A DNA stretch of 64,000 bases from Treponema sp. OMZ 798 (GCF_024181385.1 NZ_CP051305.1:1054001-1118000); one strand, 5' to 3'; positions 10,550 to 20,501 are shown, counted from the stretch's first letter. Numbers and translations are program-made. The notes: generated from the sequence alone by a model not told the origin.

Positions 10550-11134
10550 TTGACAAGAGATTTAGGAATATTAAAGGGAATTTATCTTGCTCCTTACATG
10601 CAGGTTGCTACCGCCTTAATCGGAAAGGCCCGTCATGCAGGAGGAAATATGTTCCGGCATCAGGTAGATACTATGGGCATTCTTATAGACTACGGATACA
10701 TCGACAGTGTTCTTTTAAAGGCTTCTTTAATTCATGATGTTATCGAAGATATAGAGGATTTTAATGTAAACGAAATTTTAAGTATCGATTCCGAATCAGG
10801 ACAGGTTTATGAGCTTGTTTTGGAGGTTACAAAGAAAAAGGGTCAAGAGAAGACCGAATATCTAAAAAACATAATAAAAAACGGGTCCGAAAAGGCTAAA
10901 ATTTTAAAATGTGCCGACAGAATAAGCAATATGATAAGTTTGGGTTTTGTGACGGATCCCGAATTTATTGAACGCTATTGCAATGAGACGGAGCTCTATA
11001 TTTTTCCTATAGCTTTGGAAGTTAATTTTGAAATGTACAAGGAGCTTATGGCCTTGGTAGTTTCTCGCAGACAATATTTGGTTGAGTGCGGTTATCTTGA
11101 AGAAAGTATAAAAAAAATGCGCAAGGCACGGTAA
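10550..11134 (+). CDS. HD-domain phosphohydrolase, RelA/SpoT hydrolase-like
   Basis: A 194-residue protein that reads as a free-standing HD hydrolase domain. KARHAGGNMFRHQV (about residues 25-38) and LIHDVIED (about 63-70) match the metal-binding HD motif of the (p)ppGpp hydrolase domain of RelA/SpoT proteins, and KCADRISNM (about 124-132) fits the later D-R-x-x-N element. There is no synthetase or TGS domain, so it could be a small alarmone hydrolase or act on another nucleotide. The TTG start is supported by an AAGGAG site 6 nt upstream; no ATG fits. It has its own promoter, and an ABC transporter pair follows after 42 bp. Confidence 0.75.
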   Translation: MTRDLGILKGIYLAPYMQVATALIGKARHAGGNMFRHQVDTMGILIDYGYIDSVLLKASLIHDVIEDIEDFNVNEILSIDSESGQVYELVLEVTKKKGQEKTEYLKNIIKNGSEKAKILKCADRISNMISLGFVTDPEFIERYCNETELYIFPIALEVNFEMYKELMALVVSRRQYLVECGYLEESIKKMRKAR

Positions 11135-11176
11135 AACAGTTTAGGGAATTACGATAAACAGTTCACGGGGGTATTT

Positions 11177-11935
11177 ATGATTGAAATTTCAAATGTTTCA
11201 AAGGCTTACGGATCTTCTAAAACAAAGGCTGTAGACGGTATTTCGGTAAACGTAAAAAACGGCGAAATCTTCGGCTTTTTAGGGCCGAACGGAGCCGGAA
11301 AAACAACTACAATTAAGATGATAACGGGTGTCCTTAATCCCGATTCCGGAGCAATAATTGTTGACGGCATAAACATAGCCGATGACCCTATGGAAGCAAA
11401 AAGAAGAATAGGCTATGTTACCGATAACCCGGAACTTTTTTCTCAGCTTAAGGCTGCCGAATACTTAAATTTTATAGGCGATGTTTATGGAGTACCCGCA
11501 GATTTAAGACAAGAAAGAATAGAGCGGTATACCAAGCTTTTCGGCATAAATGAAGCCTTAAACGGGAGTATAGGAAGCTTTTCCCACGGAATGAAGCAAA
11601 AACTTTTGGTTACCGGAGGCCTCTTATCCGATCCTCCTGTTTGGATCTTGGATGAACCTATGGTCGGCTTGGATCCTAAATCCGCCTTTTCCCTAAAAGA
11701 AATTATGAGAGAGAGGGCTGATGCCGGAAAGGTCGTTTTCTTTTCGACCCATGTCATGGAAGTAGCCGAAAAACTTTGCGACAGGCTTGCAATCATAAAT
11801 GCAGGTAAGATTATGTTTGAAGGCTCTTTACAGGAGCTGCGTGAAAAAAGAGGCGAAAACGCTTCTCTTGAAAAGCTCTTTTTGGAGCTTGTTGACGATA
11901 AATATTCTTCTGATTTTGAAAACGGGGACGCTTAA
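11177..11935 (+). CDS. ABC transporter ATP-binding protein
   Basis: A 252-residue nucleotide-binding subunit of an ABC-2-type exporter. It has Walker A GPNGAGKTTT (about residues 35-44), a signature motif read as SHGMKQK, Walker B WILDEPMVGLDP and the switch histidine in STHVMEVA. It is 15 bp upstream of its membrane partner, and together they form a complete half-size exporter. The cargo cannot be inferred. The fold resembles the YtrB/CcmA group used for drug, antibiotic or polymer export. Confidence 0.9.
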   Translation: MIEISNVSKAYGSSKTKAVDGISVNVKNGEIFGFLGPNGAGKTTTIKMITGVLNPDSGAIIVDGINIADDPMEAKRRIGYVTDNPELFSQLKAAEYLNFIGDVYGVPADLRQERIERYTKLFGINEALNGSIGSFSHGMKQKLLVTGGLLSDPPVWILDEPMVGLDPKSAFSLKEIMRERADAGKVVFFSTHVMEVAEKLCDRLAIINAGKIMFEGSLQELREKRGENASLEKLFLELVDDKYSSDFENGDA

Positions 11936-11950
11936 AGAGAGCTAAAAGTT

Positions 11951-13651
11951 ATGAAAGTTTTTTTTAGATTGGTTAAAATTTATTTGGCTTCGGTTTTTAA
12001 TTTTAAAAATTTTAAGGCTCAAATTCAAAAAAGAAAAAAGAAGGGCGGTCAAACCGTAACAAGAAATTCCAAGGCTAAGATACTCGGCATGGCGGTTTTG
12101 TTTTTAGTGGTTTTTGCCGAGTTTTTGTTTATCTTCGGCTTTTTTATTTTCGGCCTATACGGAACGGCACAGGCTGTAAACAATATAAGTATTCTTTTTG
12201 AGGTAACGGCTGTTATTATCTCTTTTATGAGTCTCCTATTCGGCTTTATGCTTACTGTTTCCACCTACTATATCGGTGAAATTGAAGAACAGTTTTTGTC
12301 TATGCCAATTAAGCCTCGTACCTTGTTCGCATCAAAATTTTGTGCAAACAGTATTAACTCTTTAATTACTTCTTTTGCATTTTTTGCAGTTTTGATGGGA
12401 ATATACGGCTATATGGAGTCTCCGCCTCTTATATTTTATCTCTGGGCCCTCATCTGCTCCCTTGCGATTCCTCTCCCCATGATTTCCGCCTGTTATTTTG
12501 TTAATATCCTAATTATGCGTTTTAGTAAGGTGTTTAAAAATAAAAATGTTGTCATGGCTATAAACGGAATTTTAGGTATGGCCTTGGCCCTGGGCTTCAA
12601 TTATATAATCCAATCGGCTGCTGGTTCCGATCCTGAGGCTCTTTATAAAATAGTCGAATCCAATGCTGTTATCTTCCAAAATTACGGCTTATACTATCCT
12701 CCCATAAAACTTGTAGGCCATATACTAAGTGAACCGGCTTCCATTACAAGCTTTTTATATCTAGTAGTCCTTATTGCCCTTTGTGGAGCCCTTCCGGCCT
12801 TGGTCATCGGTCTTATGTCAAAACTTTATACCGAAAGCCTTATAGGTTTTAACGAAAAAAGCGTAAAAAAACTTGAAGCAAAACAGGTTTCAGCCTTTTT
12901 ACATAAAAACATAAAAAGCTCAAGCCCCTTTATGGCCTATTTAAAGAGGGAATTTAAAATGATGAACCGTACTCCGGTTTATCTTTTAAACGGCCCCTTT
13001 TCGATTATATTTATGCCGACATTGATAATCGTTATAAGTATTGCAAAGGGGACAAACTTAAATAATGTGCCGCCTCATGTACTTGATTTTATGCAGGGAA
13101 ATGCGGGCTTTGTAATTACGGGCCTTGCAGCAGGCTTTTTAGGTTCTATGACTAACATTGCAGATACGGCTCTTTCAAGGGATGCCAAATTTATCCCTTT
13201 TATTAAGAGTTTACCTATTGATATTGCAGCTTATATGTACGCTAAATTAGCCCATGCCATGATTTTTGCAGTTTTTGCCATAGTAATAGGGGTTGGTTTT
13301 GCAGGCTTTGTATTTAAATTCGGCCTTCTGCATATAGTTCTATCGGCCTTGGTAGCCCTTTGCTTTTCGGCCCTTGTCAACCTTGTTTCCTTATTTTTGG
13401 ATACGGCCCATCCTAAACTTCATTGGGATAATCCTGTGGCAGCAATGAAGCAAAATACAAATGTTGTTTTTATCATGTTTTTTAATATGATTATTTTGGC
13501 TATTTCTGCCGTTGTAGTATTTTTCACCATGAATTCCTATCTCTGGGTAATCTTAATATATTTTTGCGGTATACCTGCCGCTGTCTTTGCAGTTTTGATT
13601 AAGCCCTATGGAATATATGCGGAAAAAAAGATAGAAAGCATTGAATTGTAA
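11951..13651 (+). CDS. ABC transporter permease
   Basis: A 566-residue integral membrane protein with about 12 hydrophobic segments, arranged as two groups split by a hydrophilic region near residues 285-340. A basic N-terminal stretch (QIQKRKKKGG) precedes the first membrane span. It sits directly after the ATPase gene and has no ATPase motifs of its own, so it is the permease of that exporter. The last codons overlap the first copy of an 18-bp direct repeat. Confidence 0.82.
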   Translation: MKVFFRLVKIYLASVFNFKNFKAQIQKRKKKGGQTVTRNSKAKILGMAVLFLVVFAEFLFIFGFFIFGLYGTAQAVNNISILFEVTAVIISFMSLLFGFMLTVSTYYIGEIEEQFLSMPIKPRTLFASKFCANSINSLITSFAFFAVLMGIYGYMESPPLIFYLWALICSLAIPLPMISACYFVNILIMRFSKVFKNKNVVMAINGILGMALALGFNYIIQSAAGSDPEALYKIVESNAVIFQNYGLYYPPIKLVGHILSEPASITSFLYLVVLIALCGALPALVIGLMSKLYTESLIGFNEKSVKKLEAKQVSAFLHKNIKSSSPFMAYLKREFKMMNRTPVYLLNGPFSIIFMPTLIIVISIAKGTNLNNVPPHVLDFMQGNAGFVITGLAAGFLGSMTNIADTALSRDAKFIPFIKSLPIDIAAYMYAKLAHAMIFAVFAIVIGVGFAGFVFKFGLLHIVLSALVALCFSALVNLVSLFLDTAHPKLHWDNPVAAMKQNTNVVFIMFFNMIILAISAVVVFFTMNSYLWVILIYFCGIPAAVFAVLIKPYGIYAEKKIESIEL

Positions 13652-13688
13652 TTACCTGCTGTTGTTAATAGAATTGTAATTACCTGCT
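13643..13688 (+). repeat. 18-bp perfect direct repeat
   Basis: GAATTGTAATTACCTGCT occurs at 13643-13660 and again at 13671-13688. The first copy covers the stop codon of the ABC permease. It is too short to assign a role. Confidence 0.8.
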
Positions 13689-13728
13689 AGACTAAAATGC
13701 GTTTTTTTTGTAATCTCTATAAAGCATT

Positions 13729-16011
13729 ATGGAACGACTTAAATTATATTTTTATTATTTTAAGAACAAAATTCTAAAAAAGTATGAGGGCAAAAAATCT
13801 CAGCCGGCGATAGACACGGAAGAAATAAAAGAAGAGATATGGGAAGCCGATTTTTCTAAAAAAGAAAATGCCCGTTTTTTAGAAGAAACAGGAGACGGTT
13901 ACCGGTCTTTGTTTGAAGAAAACCTTGACGGTAAACAATCTTACTCTTTGGAGCTTAAGCGCAAACATCTTTATGCTTGGTCCTTAAACCCTGTATTTAG
14001 GTATAAGGACTTCGTGCTTGATGCCGAAATTGAGCTGCCTGTTTTTACCGATAACTTTTTTCCTGAAGAAAATACAAGTGCAGGCTATTGTGCTGCCGGC
14101 TTTGTGTTTAGACATATAAGCGATAAGGCCTTTTACTCTCTTCTTATTTCCGACAAGGGGTGGATAAGGCTTGAAGCTGTTGTAAATTCTACTCCCATGC
14201 CCATCCTAGGCTGGACAAAGCCTTTAACCGATGTTGATAGTTCAAAATTTAAAATAAAACTAATCTGTGCAGGAACAAGTATAACGGTCCTTGTAAACAA
14301 TACTTGGCTTGGTAAATTCGATTCCGATATTGTCCAAGCTGCCGGAAAAATAGGCTTTGCCGGTCAAAACTGGGAATCGCACTCAAAGGTAAAATTTTAT
14401 TTAAACGAATTTAAAATTATTTCTCAGCCCCTCCTTGTCGAAAATACCGATTCCGCCGCCAATAATCCTGATGCTATTTCTCCTGAGGCCTATATCAACC
14501 TTGCTTCAACATATTACGCTATGGGACAATATGTAGCCGCTGTTTATCAAATAAAGCAGGCATGGAAACTACGTGATCCCGGTATTCAAGATCATATTTT
14601 GGCAGGAAGAATATATTTTGCTCAGCGTTTAAATGAAGAAGCTGAAAAAGAATTTTTATCGGCCCTTGATATTGAACACGATAATTATGAAATAATGGCT
14701 GAACTTGCCGGCCTTTACTACCAATCGGGAAATATGAAAAAATTAGGAGATCTTCTCAAAGATATTCCTACTGAAGAAATTGAAAAGTCGGTCTTGCTTT
14801 GCTCTTTACAGGGGCATTTTTTAAATTCTCAAGGAGAACATGAAAAATCGGCCGCTTTCTATGCAAAGGCCTTTGCATTAAAACCTGAACAGGGCGTATT
14901 AAAATATAATGAGGCAAACGAATTAAATCTTGCGGGAAAGAAGTCAGAGGCTATAGAAGCCTATACTGAAGCCGGAAAAATCTTTTTGGCTTCCGAAGAA
15001 TATAACGAAATGGCCGATGTAATAAACGCCCTTGAGCGTATTGCTCCGGAAGATGAGCGTACATGGGCCTTAAGCGGTAAATTCTATTATGCTGTAGACA
15101 ACAAATGGGAAGCCAAGGTTAATTTTAAAAAACTCTGTGATGCAAAGACAAGCGATTCTACGATATGGTATTTGTACGGCCTTCTTATCCACGATGAAAA
15201 CCCTGACGAAGCTATCAAATTCTTTAAAAAGGCTTGTAAGCTTGGACCCGAACACGGCCTTTATCATTTCCGTTTGGCAGAGGCCTTGTATTTAATAGGG
15301 GAAGACTGCTCTGTTCCTCTTTTAGAGGCTGAAGCCCTTGAGCCTAACAATGGCTGGATTTTTAATTTAAAAGCTCTTTGTGCCATTGATGAAGATGCCT
15401 TCTTTGATGCTCAAATCGAAATTGAAAAAGCCCGTAAGATGCTCCCCGATGAAATAGTTATTTTGGAAAACTATGTAGAAGTTATGCGTCTTCAAGGCCG
15501 TTTAAAAGAATGTGCCCCTCTTTTTGATATAGAGGCTGGAACTGCAGACTTGGCGGCCGAAAGAAATCGGGGCGAGGCCTTTCATATTTATGCAAATGCC
15601 TTATTCTTTGACGAGCAATATGATGAAGCCGATATTTGGTTCCAGAAAGCCTTAAAACTAAAACCCGAAGATCCTGTCCTTTTAACCGATAAGGCCGAAA
15701 ATTCCATCGAGATAGGCTATTTGAACGATGCCGACGGTCTTTTGGTCAAAGCCCTCGATATAGAACCTACAGAAAGAATATACAGGCTTATTTCTCTTCT
15801 TGCAGTAAAAAAAGGCGACCATGCCCGTGCCGAAGTAAGCTTAAGGAAGGCTATCGATGAATTCGGTGAAAGCGAAGAGCTTTTATTCGATCTTACAAAT
15901 CTTTATATCCAGACAAACCGGAAAGAAAAGGCTAAGGAAACGATAAAGCTTCTTGCCGGCTGTGAAGACCAAGAACGCCTAAAAGAACTAAAAGCTCTTT
16001 TAAAAAAATGA
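13729..16011 (+). CDS. TPR-repeat protein with N-terminal beta-sandwich domain
   Basis: A 760-residue protein without signal peptide. Residues of about 55-235 look like a concanavalin-type beta-sandwich (alternating strands with GFVFRHISDKAFYSLLISDKG and KIGFAGQNWES). Residues of about 250-755 are tandem tetratricopeptide repeats, for example YINLASTYYAMGQYVAAVYQ and GEAFHIYANALFFDEQYDEA. TPR arrays act as protein-binding scaffolds; the partner is unknown. There is no recognisable ribosome site before the ATG, and TATAAA lies only 5 nt upstream without a good -35 box. The gene overlaps aroA by 4 bp (ATGA), implying translational coupling. Confidence 0.8.
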   Translation: MERLKLYFYYFKNKILKKYEGKKSQPAIDTEEIKEEIWEADFSKKENARFLEETGDGYRSLFEENLDGKQSYSLELKRKHLYAWSLNPVFRYKDFVLDAEIELPVFTDNFFPEENTSAGYCAAGFVFRHISDKAFYSLLISDKGWIRLEAVVNSTPMPILGWTKPLTDVDSSKFKIKLICAGTSITVLVNNTWLGKFDSDIVQAAGKIGFAGQNWESHSKVKFYLNEFKIISQPLLVENTDSAANNPDAISPEAYINLASTYYAMGQYVAAVYQIKQAWKLRDPGIQDHILAGRIYFAQRLNEEAEKEFLSALDIEHDNYEIMAELAGLYYQSGNMKKLGDLLKDIPTEEIEKSVLLCSLQGHFLNSQGEHEKSAAFYAKAFALKPEQGVLKYNEANELNLAGKKSEAIEAYTEAGKIFLASEEYNEMADVINALERIAPEDERTWALSGKFYYAVDNKWEAKVNFKKLCDAKTSDSTIWYLYGLLIHDENPDEAIKFFKKACKLGPEHGLYHFRLAEALYLIGEDCSVPLLEAEALEPNNGWIFNLKALCAIDEDAFFDAQIEIEKARKMLPDEIVILENYVEVMRLQGRLKECAPLFDIEAGTADLAAERNRGEAFHIYANALFFDEQYDEADIWFQKALKLKPEDPVLLTDKAENSIEIGYLNDADGLLVKALDIEPTERIYRLISLLAVKKGDHARAEVSLRKAIDEFGESEELLFDLTNLYIQTNRKEKAKETIKLLAGCEDQERLKELKALLKK

Positions 16012-17378
16012 TTTTAAAGATTAAAAAATCTTCATATCTTTCTCCGGTACAGATAGAGGTTCCGCCCTCAAAGAGTCATTCGATGAGGGCCCTTGTTTTA
16101 GCCTCATTTGCAGAAGGTTCTTCCGAGATTAAAAATCTTCTTATGAGCGGAGACACTAAAACGGCCATTGCGGTATTTGAATCCTTAGGCGTAAAATTTA
16201 AAATCGCGCAAAAAAACACATCTTCTGCAGATATAGTTGTTTTTCCTCCGAAAGAAGGCTTAAAAAAACAGATTAAAAAGCAAAAATCCGTAAAAATAGA
16301 TACCGGGAATTCCGGAACTCTTTTTTATTTTTTAGGTTCTTTTCTTTCCTTGATGCCTTCAGACTTTGTTTTAACAGGCGACTCGTCAATTCTAAAAAGA
16401 CCTGTCAAACCCTTAACTGAAATTTATGAGGGGCTGGGTTTAAAATACGAATTTCTTGACAGCCCCGAAAGAGCTCCTATACGGGTTTTAGGAACTCACA
16501 TCAGACGTTTAGGAACAGCATCTTTAATCACATGCCTTGAAGAAAAAAAAATCTGTCTTGAAGGAGATTTTTCGCAACCTGTAAGCGGCCTCTTGCTTGG
16601 AGCCGGCTTATTAGAGTCTTCTTTACAAATAAATTTAAAAAGAGCAGGGGAATTGCCCTATTTAAAAATGACCCTTCATTGGCTTAAAACTTGCGGTATT
16701 AAATTCGATGCTTCGGATGATTTTAAGGCCTTTAGACTTAACGGAAATCAAAAACTTTCGCCCTTTTCGGCAAGTATCCCGGCTGACTGGTCAAGCGCCG
16801 CCTTTCTCATTGCCTTAGCATTGATTACAGCTTCTCCTTTCAGTATAAGCAACATAGATATAAATGACGTACAAGGGGATTCCCGCATAGTCGAGGTCTT
16901 AAAAGAAATGAACGCCGATATCCGCTTTGAAGAAAAAACACAAACCCTTAAAATTTACCCTTCAAGCTTAAAGGGCGGAACCTTTGATTGTTCCGATATT
17001 CCGGATGCGGTGCCGGCTCTTTCTGCAATCGCATCCTTTGCAAATGGCGAAACCCTTTTAAAAAATATAGAAATATGCCGTTATAAGGAGTGCGACAGAC
17101 TTTCTGCAATTGCCTCAGAATTAAAAAAACTTGGAGCAGATATTGCGGAAGGCAGGGATTTTTTACTTATCCGAGGAAGCGGAGGAAAGAACTTAAAACC
17201 TGCTAAAGTTTTTTCGCATGGGGATCACCGCATAGCTATGATGCTTACGGTTATGGGTGCAGGTATCGAAAATAAAGAAAAATCGGATTTTATCCTTCAA
17301 GATGCCGAATGCTTTAATATAAGCTATCCTTCCTTTTTGGAAGATCTAAAAAAGATAGGGGTTAATATTAGTCAATAA
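16008..17378 (+). CDS. aroA: 3-phosphoshikimate 1-carboxyvinyltransferase (EPSP synthase)
   Basis: Transfers the enolpyruvyl group of PEP to shikimate-3-phosphate, the sixth step of the shikimate pathway, in the cytoplasm. The 456-residue protein has the substrate-binding PPSKSHSMRAL at residues 19-29, the DTGNSGTLFYFL loop (family NAGTA motif in variant form), a GDSSILKRP stretch matching GDxSLRxRP, and GDHRIAMM near the C-terminus. The GNSGT form of the PEP loop departs from the usual NAGT and may alter PEP or inhibitor binding. Its ATG overlaps the stop of the TPR gene. Confidence 0.93.
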   Translation: MILKIKKSSYLSPVQIEVPPSKSHSMRALVLASFAEGSSEIKNLLMSGDTKTAIAVFESLGVKFKIAQKNTSSADIVVFPPKEGLKKQIKKQKSVKIDTGNSGTLFYFLGSFLSLMPSDFVLTGDSSILKRPVKPLTEIYEGLGLKYEFLDSPERAPIRVLGTHIRRLGTASLITCLEEKKICLEGDFSQPVSGLLLGAGLLESSLQINLKRAGELPYLKMTLHWLKTCGIKFDASDDFKAFRLNGNQKLSPFSASIPADWSSAAFLIALALITASPFSISNIDINDVQGDSRIVEVLKEMNADIRFEEKTQTLKIYPSSLKGGTFDCSDIPDAVPALSAIASFANGETLLKNIEICRYKECDRLSAIASELKKLGADIAEGRDFLLIRGSGGKNLKPAKVFSHGDHRIAMMLTVMGAGIENKEKSDFILQDAECFNISYPSFLEDLKKIGVNISQ

Positions 17379-17406
17379 AGGCGCTAATACTTTTAGTAAT
17401 GAGCAG

Positions 17407-17435
17407 TTGACTTTTTCTTTTTAATGTTTTAGACT
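17407..17435 (+). promoter_or_regulatory. Promoter of the propeller-GGDEF gene
   Basis: TTGACT (17407-17412) and TAGACT (17430-17435) are 17 bp apart, giving a leader of about 36 nt. The same TAGACT -10 box occurs at the apt and ABC-exporter promoters in this window. Confidence 0.55.
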
Positions 17436-17477
17436 TTTTAAGTCATGTATTGATGTTTGATATAAAGGATGGGTAAT

Positions 17478-20441
17478 GTGCATAAAAAAGTAATTCTTTT
17501 CTTTCTTATTTTGTTTACTTTTAATTTATTCGCTGATGAGGATGTTTTTGTTTTTTATTCTCAGCCTTCATCCATTGCCTCCAAATTTGTTACCGGTATT
17601 TCGCAGGATTCTCACGGACGCCTTTGGTTCGGGACTAAAGAAGGTCTCGGCTTTTATGACGGTATTAAATATAAAAATTATGAATATATTCCTTTTTCTA
17701 AAGATTCCATTCAATCCTCTCAAATCCAATCCTTATATAGGGACCCGATAAAGGCAAAAAACGGAAGCGATGTTTTTTGGCTTGGCACCTTTGACGGAGT
17801 TGAAAGGTTTAATGTCGATACCGAGACCTTTACTCATTTTGATATGACAAACTCGATTGTTTTCGGCTTTTTAAGGGATTCTCACGGCCGCCTATGGGTG
17901 GGAAGTTTGGATGGTTTATATATCTTAAATGAAGATGACGGATCCGTTATAGAGTTTTCTCAAACTGCCGAATTTTACATAGGAAACAATGGAATAGCCG
18001 ATATTTATGAAGACTCTGAGGGACGGATATATGCCTGTACACATGGGGGCTTGTGGGAGTATGATGAGCCCAATAAAAGATTTAAACCGTCACGGCTTTT
18101 TGGAAACGATAGCAGCCTTATGGAATCCCTTGTTCATAATATTTTGGAAGAAGACGGAATATATTGGGTATCCGTTTGGAATACCGGACTATTTCGAATT
18201 GATCCTAAAAACGGAAAGAGAGAACTTTTTTCATTTTCAAACAATAAAATATCCTGCCTATCAAACAAATTTTCTGATGATGTACTCTTGATAGGGACTT
18301 GGGGCGGAGGCTTAATAAGTTTTGATAAAAATACATATTCTTATACAGAATATACTTCAAAGCAGCGTTCGTATAATCTTTCAAACGATTTTATTTTTTC
18401 GATACATGTAGATAGTTACGGTTCATTATGGGTCGGCACAAACGGAGGCGGAGTAAATATATATGACACTAAGCGTATGTGGTCAAAGCTTATATTGCTT
18501 CATGAAAATAAGGTTACCGGCAGGGAAAATTCGGTCTTCGATTTGAGTAAGGATAAAAAAGGGAACTTATGGATAAGCCTTTTAAATAACGGCATCACTT
18601 ATTACGATGTAAACACAGGAAAAAAGAAGCACTATCGTTATTCCGAATCTAAAATTATTTCCAACTCCGTATTTAAATTTTACATAGATAAAAATGAAGA
18701 TATATGGGTCGGGACGGACATTGGCTTATGTAAGTACGATAAAAAAAAGGATGCCTTTGTCGGGGTTAATCTGTATAATGATAATATAATTGAAGACGGT
18801 GAAAGAATTATATACAGCATTACAAGCGATGATAAGGGCCTTTTATGGATAGGTACTTATGATGGAGGGCTTATTAAATTTTCACCTTCATCCGGAATTC
18901 TTAAAAGATATAAAAATGATCCTAAAAATCCGAATAGTTTATGCAGCAATCTTATTTTTAGCCTGCTGATAGATTCCTCCAAAAAACTTTGGGCAGGAAC
19001 AAACAAGGGGCTTGCCGAATATAGACCTTCATCTGATGACTTTATGATATACCGATATGATGTAAATAATAGAGATGGTATTTCTTCAGACAGAATAACC
19101 TCATTATTTCAAGATGTTTCCGGTAAGTTGTGGATAGGAACCAGTGACGGCGGCATTAACATATTTGATGCCGAAAAAAAAATGATCTTAAATTATACTT
19201 CAACTGACGGTCTGCCCGCAAATTTTATTACCGGCATTACCGATATGGATAATAATTCCATATGTGTTACTGCAATAAAAGGCATGACGATATTTAATCG
19301 AAATAGTGAAATTATATACAGCTATACTTTCTATAACCATGAAAGAAGGTTTACAACAGTTCCAGTTACAATTGGAAATGAATGCTTTGTGGGAACTCAA
19401 GAAGGTGTTTTAGGCGTAGATATTAACTATCTTTTATCTTTTAAAAAACAAGAAGTTCCTGTAAAAATAAGAACTATAGGTATAAACGGAAATCAGACTC
19501 CTGCATTTAAAATTGATCTTCAAAAAGCTTCTAAATATAAGTATTCCGAAAATAATATAAGCTTTGAGTTTTCATCGATGGATTTATCTCCTCTTTCAAG
19601 GCCTTCTTATGTTTTTATGCTTGAAGGTTTTGATAAAAATTGGATAAATGCCAATATGAAAAACTATGTTCAATACACTAACCTTAAATCGGGAAAATAT
19701 ACATTTAAAGTAAAGGATATTTCAAACCCCTATCCTGAGCCGACGTCTTTTACCTTTATTATAGAAAAACCTTTTTGGCTTTCGATGCCGATGATTGCCG
19801 CCTATATTTTAATTTGTTCAGGCTTAGCCTTTTTAGCTTGCAGGCTTCGTCAGCTTTTTCAGTATAAGGTTGTCAATAAAAAACTTCAAGAAGAACAAAA
19901 AGATCTTATATCCGCAAACGAACAGCTTACGGTTTTATCTACAGTTGACGAGTTAACAGGAGTAGGAAACAGGAGACAGCTGGACACATTTGGTAAGGAG
20001 CTTTGGCGCAAGGGGCTTGATAATAAGCAGCAGATATCTTTAATAATGATAGATATAGATTTATTTAAACAATATAATGACCTATATGGACACCAAGCCG
20101 GGGATAATGTCCTGCGGAGTGTTGCTCAAACCTTGCAAAAAAATCTTAGAGCAAAACATGACTTTCTCGGAAGATACGGGGGAGAAGAGTTCTTAGTCTT
20201 ACTTTATAATAGTTCTGTGTCTGAAACAATGAAGATAGCCGAAAAACTCCGTATTGAAGTTAAAAATTTACATATTGAACATTCGGCGGCAAAGGACAAG
20301 ATCTTAACTATAAGCTTAGGAGCTTATGCCTCCGTTCCGGCTAATGAACTTTCATATGAAACTATGCTTTCCTTTGCCGATGCCGCTCTTTATAAGGCCA
20401 AAGAAAGCGGAAGAGATATCTGCAAAATGTACACAGAGTAA
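17478..20441 (+). CDS. Two-component-type beta-propeller sensor with diguanylate cyclase (GGDEF) output
   Basis: A sensor of 987 residues counted from the GTG at 17478. A GTG start is preferred because the only AAGGA site (17465-17469) would overlap the ATG at 17469 but is 8 nt from the GTG. After a signal peptide (to about residue 19), some 14 Reg_prop blades follow, each ending in motifs such as RLWFGTKEGL, LWVGTNGGGV and LWIGTSDGGI. Then come a Y_Y_Y domain (about 685-750), one membrane span (about 765-785), a short coiled coil and a GGDEF domain (DELTGVGNRR, IDIDLFKQYND, RYGGEEF). The extracytoplasmic propeller should sense a ligand and drive cyclic-di-GMP synthesis inside. The inhibitory RxxD site is read as AKHD, so product feedback may be lost. 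Confidence 0.9.
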   Translation: MHKKVILFFLILFTFNLFADEDVFVFYSQPSSIASKFVTGISQDSHGRLWFGTKEGLGFYDGIKYKNYEYIPFSKDSIQSSQIQSLYRDPIKAKNGSDVFWLGTFDGVERFNVDTETFTHFDMTNSIVFGFLRDSHGRLWVGSLDGLYILNEDDGSVIEFSQTAEFYIGNNGIADIYEDSEGRIYACTHGGLWEYDEPNKRFKPSRLFGNDSSLMESLVHNILEEDGIYWVSVWNTGLFRIDPKNGKRELFSFSNNKISCLSNKFSDDVLLIGTWGGGLISFDKNTYSYTEYTSKQRSYNLSNDFIFSIHVDSYGSLWVGTNGGGVNIYDTKRMWSKLILLHENKVTGRENSVFDLSKDKKGNLWISLLNNGITYYDVNTGKKKHYRYSESKIISNSVFKFYIDKNEDIWVGTDIGLCKYDKKKDAFVGVNLYNDNIIEDGERIIYSITSDDKGLLWIGTYDGGLIKFSPSSGILKRYKNDPKNPNSLCSNLIFSLLIDSSKKLWAGTNKGLAEYRPSSDDFMIYRYDVNNRDGISSDRITSLFQDVSGKLWIGTSDGGINIFDAEKKMILNYTSTDGLPANFITGITDMDNNSICVTAIKGMTIFNRNSEIIYSYTFYNHERRFTTVPVTIGNECFVGTQEGVLGVDINYLLSFKKQEVPVKIRTIGINGNQTPAFKIDLQKASKYKYSENNISFEFSSMDLSPLSRPSYVFMLEGFDKNWINANMKNYVQYTNLKSGKYTFKVKDISNPYPEPTSFTFIIEKPFWLSMPMIAAYILICSGLAFLACRLRQLFQYKVVNKKLQEEQKDLISANEQLTVLSTVDELTGVGNRRQLDTFGKELWRKGLDNKQQISLIMIDIDLFKQYNDLYGHQAGDNVLRSVAQTLQKNLRAKHDFLGRYGGEEFLVLLYNSSVSETMKIAEKLRIEVKNLHIEHSAAKDKILTISLGAYASVPANELSYETMLSFADAALYKAKESGRDICKMYTE

Positions 20442-20465
20442 CACTTATAAAATATTATCTTCCTA

Positions 20466-20494
20466 TTGACCATTGCAAAAATAAGGTGTAGACT
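20466..20494 (+). promoter_or_regulatory. Promoter of apt, placing transcription start next to the ATG
   Basis: TTGACC (20466-20471) and TAGACT (20489-20494) are 17 bp apart. Counting 7 nt from the -10 box puts the start at about 20501, one base before the ATG at 20502. No ribosome site is present. Confidence 0.6.
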
Positions 20495-20501
20495 GTCTCT
20501 T

